DNA of 64,000 nucleotides from Pseudanabaena sp. FACHB-2040. Its GTDB lineage: Bacteria > Cyanobacteriota > Cyanobacteriia > Phormidesmidales > Phormidesmidaceae. The notes below the pieces were generated by a model, which saw nothing but the letters and a program-made list of their open reading frames with translations, did not search any database and was not told the DNA's origin. The number at the start of each line of letters is the position of its first letter. Within the stretch, counting starts at the first letter, position 1. Location: positions 186,001-250,000 of the forward strand of contig NZ_JACJQO010000013.1 of the NCBI RefSeq assembly GCF_014696715.1. Direction: 5' to 3'. The position numbers and the translations under genes are program-made. Of the stretch, positions 61,362 through 64,000 are shown piece after piece.

Positions 61362-63188
61362 CTAATCGAACTTGATTTGATAGGGCAGGAGCGCATAGAT
61401 GCCACGGGGATCATTTAGCTGCTGAATGATCTTGACGTCCTGCTTTAGCTTCTCTAGCTGAGCCGTCAGCGGATCTGGTCGTTCGGCTCTAGCCGACTCA
61501 AAGAAGCTGGCAAAGAAGCGGTTCCACTCATCCCCTTCGGGATATTCCTGTAGCCGCCAGTCTTCACCTAGGTCTGACATCTCCGCTGCAACCTCAATGG
61601 CTCGCTCTAGGCCGCCAAGCTCGTCTACCAAGCCCAGGTCTTTGGCTGCTTGGCCTGACCAGACTCGGCCTTGGGCAATCTCAGCAACTTTAGCGGCTGG
61701 CAGTTCGCGCCCCTCTACGACTCGGGCCAGAAACTCATCGTAGATCTGGTCTACGGACTTTTGTAGAATGGTCAGCTCTTTAGCCGTTTTAGGGCGAGTG
61801 CTGGTGAAAATATCTGCTAGATCAGAAGTTTTGACGCCATCCCAGCTAACGCCGACTTTGCCACCTAGATCTTCTAGGTTCACAAACAGGCTGAAAACCC
61901 CAATCGATCCGGTAATCGTGGTAGGTTCAGCTACGATTCTGTCTGCCAAGGACGCGATCCAGTAGCCACCAGAGGCGGCGACATCGCCCATAGAAACAAT
62001 TACAGGCTTGCCCGATTCCTGCAGCAGACGCACCTCTCGCAAAATAATTTCGGAGGCAATGGCGCTGCCGCCTGGGCTATTGACCCGCAAAACGACCGCT
62101 TTAACCTCCTCGTCTAGGCGCAGCTCGCGCAGCTGCTGAGCCATCTGATTTCCAGCGATGACTTGGCTACCACCAAACCCGCTCGAACCATCGCCGTCTA
62201 CAATTTGCCCCTCGGCATAGACGACAGCAATTTGGTTGCTGGAGCTGCGGCTGGTTAGAGTATCTTCAGCCATGTCGGCATAGTGCTGCAGGCTGACCTG
62301 GCGGAAGTCTTCTTCGTCGTCAAGGTCGTCTTCGCTTTGGTTGGTGTGCGATCGCAATTCCGCAATCACCTCATCCTCATAGACAATTTGATCGACTAGC
62401 TGCTGGGTCTTGGCCTCCTCGCCAAAGAGAAATCCCTGGTTGTTAGCAATGTTCTGCAGTGCCTGGGCTGTTACGGGGCGAGGTTGAGCAGAGCTTTCAA
62501 GGATAGATTGCCACAGCTCCCTCAGTAGTCGTTGAGTTTGGTCCCTTTCCTCGGGGCTCATGTCGTTGCGCAGCAGCGGTTCTACCGCCGACTTGTACTT
62601 GCCCACACGAGTTACCTGCACCCCCACGCCCAGCTTACTGAGGGCTTCGGCCTGGTACATCATTTCGGCGTACAGACCGTTCATTTCGAGATTGCCAAAA
62701 GGATTCATGTAAACCGATTGGGCGGCGGAAGCCATGAGATACTCCCGCTCTGTCCAAGACACATCGTAGGCAATGACGGGCTTGCCGCTATCGCGAAACA
62801 CCTCAATCGCCTTTCTTAGCTCCGTTTGAGAGGCTAGCCCAATGCCTAGCTCGCTGCCGCCCTTGAGATAAAGGCCGGTAATGCGGTCATCTTCTGCCGC
62901 TGCCCTGAGGGCTACGACAGCTTCCCTCAGGGTTAACTGACCGGGCCTTTGTCCCACAAACAAAATGTCTGTCGGGCTGGGCACCACTTCAGAGTCAGAG
63001 ATGATGGTTGACAGGTCGTAAACCATCACGGAGTCTTTTTCGACCAGAGGGGTGCTGCCCTTGGCCATGTTTGCAGCCAAAATCCCTACCAGCCCGACCG
63101 CTCCAATGGCGGTAAACACACTAAACAGCACAACGAACAAGAAGGTGCCGGTCAGGCTAGCTAGGGTGAATTTCCAGAATTGCCGCAT
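61362..63188 (-). CDS. sppA: Signal peptide peptidase SppA (67K type)
   Basis: A 608-residue membrane-bound serine protease that digests cleaved signal peptides. One N-terminal span (about 5-40). It has two tandem SppA repeats. The catalytic Lys lies in VGKYKSAVEPLLRNDMSPEE (the position of E. coli Lys209) and the Ser in GDVAASGGYWIASLADRIVA (E. coli Ser409). Also LRVNSPGGSAIASEIIL, TGSIGVFSLFVNLEDL and QGRVWSGQAAKDLGLVDELGG. In cyanobacteria SppA also trims light-harvesting proteins under stress. It is isolated; the next gene leftward is 62 kb and the spacer 63189-63551 holds only a hairpin. Confidence 0.93.
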   Translation of the reverse strand: MRQFWKFTLASLTGTFLFVVLFSVFTAIGAVGLVGILAANMAKGSTPLVEKDSVMVYDLSTIISDSEVVPSPTDILFVGQRPGQLTLREAVVALRAAAEDDRITGLYLKGGSELGIGLASQTELRKAIEVFRDSGKPVIAYDVSWTEREYLMASAAQSVYMNPFGNLEMNGLYAEMMYQAEALSKLGVGVQVTRVGKYKSAVEPLLRNDMSPEERDQTQRLLRELWQSILESSAQPRPVTAQALQNIANNQGFLFGEEAKTQQLVDQIVYEDEVIAELRSHTNQSEDDLDDEEDFRQVSLQHYADMAEDTLTSRSSSNQIAVVYAEGQIVDGDGSSGFGGSQVIAGNQMAQQLRELRLDEEVKAVVLRVNSPGGSAIASEIILREVRLLQESGKPVIVSMGDVAASGGYWIASLADRIVAEPTTITGSIGVFSLFVNLEDLGGKVGVSWDGVKTSDLADIFTSTRPKTAKELTILQKSVDQIYDEFLARVVEGRELPAAKVAEIAQGRVWSGQAAKDLGLVDELGGLERAIEVAAEMSDLGEDWRLQEYPEGDEWNRFFASFFESARAERPDPLTAQLEKLKQDVKIIQQLNDPRGIYALLPYQIKFD

Positions 63189-63472
63189 GAATTTCTAAAA
63201 TGCTCAAGGAATATGGCAGAAAGCCCAGGTTCAAGCAGATGTCATCCCTCTACCAGGGTAAACTTTATCCCTCCAAGCTTGCGGGAATCAGCCCCAAAGT
63301 TTGAAGGCCTTTAAGCACGGTTCCTGGCATTATCGGTGCGGCAGGAGAACTTAATTTCGTTTGCAAAAACGCTACGACGCTGAGGCGCAACCTGATCGGT
63401 AGCCATAGGGGTGCAGCATCACGGGCAGCGAGTTTGGCACTTTGCACAATGGGCAGGGGTTAAACGGCAAAA

Positions 63473-63493
63473 GACATTCCCTTACGGAATGCC
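63473..63493 (-). terminator. Possible terminator after tatA
   Basis: On the leftward strand GGCATTCC-GTAAG-GGAATGTC is followed by TTTTGCC; one mismatch in the stem. It lies about 60 bases past the tatA stop. Weak but well placed. Confidence 0.4.
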
Positions 63494-63551
63494 TTTAAAT
63501 CTCAGCTAGTTTGAATATTGCTAACGAATATTGCCAACTGAACAGGCAAAG

Positions 63552-63749
63552 TTAGCGGTAGACGTCTTCTGAGTCTTCGTCGTAGACCTCTAGGCCCTCC
63601 TCCGGATCGTCCTGCTTATTCACCTCTTCCTTAAAACCCCGTAGCGTTTTACCCAGGGCACTGCCCAGCTCAGGAATTTTCTTGGGGCCAAAGATCAAGA
63701 CCGCAACCCCGAGGATGATGATGACTTCTGTCCAGCCGAGATTGAACAT
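63552..63749 (-). CDS. tatA: Twin-arginine translocase subunit TatA
   Basis: A 65-residue TatA/E protein. MFNLGWTEVIIILGVAVLIF is the membrane segment, followed by GPKKIPELGSALGKTLRGFKEEV, the amphipathic helix with the Phe-Gly-Pro hinge, and an acidic tail. TatA forms the pore for folded proteins bearing twin-arginine signals. The frame extends to 63794 but the family-typical start is the ATG at 63749. No tatC is in the window. Confidence 0.92.
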   Translation of the reverse strand: MFNLGWTEVIIILGVAVLIFGPKKIPELGSALGKTLRGFKEEVNKQDDPEEGLEVYDEDSEDVYR

Positions 63750-63841
63750 AGGAACGCCTAGCGCAGTAACAATCAATATACCAGTGGGAAGCAAGGGGAT
63801 AGGAGGCGAGCAGTGCTGCTCGTCTCTTATCCTCGTGTGCT

Positions 63842-64000
63842 TTACCTTGCTGCCGCCATCGGCTCATAGCGAATCCCGGCCTGCCGCAGCCTTTCGACGG
63901 CTTCGCCTAAGCGATCGCAATCGGCAATCAGGCTAATGCGCACGTAGCCTTCACCGCCAGGGCCAAAAGCGTTGCCCGGGGTAACGACGACACCAGTTTC
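63842..64000 (-). CDS. C-terminal end of a class I/II aminotransferase (probable LL-diaminopimelate aminotransferase)
   Basis: Only the last 52 residues are in the window: ETGVVVTPGNAFGPGGEGYV, then RISLIADCDRLGEAVERLRQAG and IRYEPMAAAR with stop. TPGNAFGPGGEGYVRISL with the carboxylate-binding Arg is the C-terminal pattern of LL-diaminopimelate aminotransferases and related class I aminotransferases of cyanobacteria, which work in lysine and peptidoglycan precursor synthesis. The rest of the gene lies beyond the window edge. It is 92 bases upstream of tatA on the same strand. Confidence 0.8.
   Translation of the reverse strand, partial: ETGVVVTPGNAFGPGGEGYVRISLIADCDRLGEAVERLRQAGIRYEPMAAAR

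Noticed and set aside
61362-63188. Suspicion that SppA had lost its catalytic Lys
   Set aside because: Alignment from memory with E. coli SppA places Lys209 in the conserved VGKYKSAVEP segment, which is intact here.
1-64000. CRISPR array, transposon, prophage or rRNA operon
   Set aside because: No regularly spaced repeats, no transposase or integrase, and no rRNA signature were found on either strand.

Overview
The window looks like a chromosome segment of a filamentous, Leptolyngbya-type cyanobacterium. The octamer GCGATCGC (HIP1) recurs throughout. Several genes are cyanobacterial hallmarks: a Rubisco accumulation factor (raf1), a Cph2-type phytochrome, a CyaC-type adenylate cyclase, a DUF1995 protein, a FurC/PerR-type regulator and a kinase with WD40 repeats. 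Genus is inferred from general character only; there is no rRNA here. I see no transposase, integrase, phage gene, CRISPR array or rRNA operon, so this is resident chromosome rather than an island.

Layout. 1-8 kb: start of a secreted protein, a small conserved protein, a GH57 glycoside hydrolase, a secreted small protein, a 23-codon membrane micro-ORF ending in a perfect 23-bp hairpin, the PerR-like regulator, and a leftward cluster of four uncharacterised envelope-type proteins. 8-20 kb: MlaE-type permease, a hook-less SbcC, a large caspase-nSTAND protein, a DUF456 membrane protein, an EamA exporter and a zinc-ribbon/kinase/WD40 protein. 20-31 kb: cysteine desulfurase with DUF1995, a TetR regulator beside a 28-bp palindrome facing cph2, a PP2C phosphatase, and an NfeD-SPFH operon with a clear terminator. 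31-39 kb: queA, a lipoprotein, gpmI-secG and an ABC-F ATPase. 39-46 kb: a long non-coding stretch, a CBM2/Calx-beta/GH9 cellulase, tRNA-Ala(GGC), raf1 with a small partner, and tRNA-Gly(TCC). 45-50 kb: a giant REC-GAF-GAF-histidine kinase-REC-cyclase followed 11 bases later by a TonB-like protein. 50-64 kb: an acetyltransferase, hisC, an alpha/beta hydrolase, leuB, a methyltransferase pair, a quinone-oxidoreductase-type protein, a processive GT2 glycosyltransferase, a thioesterase and a TetR regulator sharing one operator sequence, a zinc-ribbon membrane protein, sppA, tatA and the end of an aminotransferase gene.

Themes. Signalling is heavy: c-di-GMP (Cph2), cAMP (CyaC), Ser/Thr phosphorylation (kinase and PP2C), two TetR regulators with visible operators and PerR. 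Protein export and quality control (secG, tatA, sppA, NfeD/SPFH) and amino-acid synthesis (hisC, leuB, probable LL-DAP aminotransferase) are housekeeping. The least described items are the caspase-nSTAND protein that lacks a recognisable sensor repeat, the 23-codon gene with its hairpin, the small genes coupled to raf1 and to the methyltransferase, and the leaderless cellulase. All functions are read from sequence motifs and family knowledge; no database search was possible.
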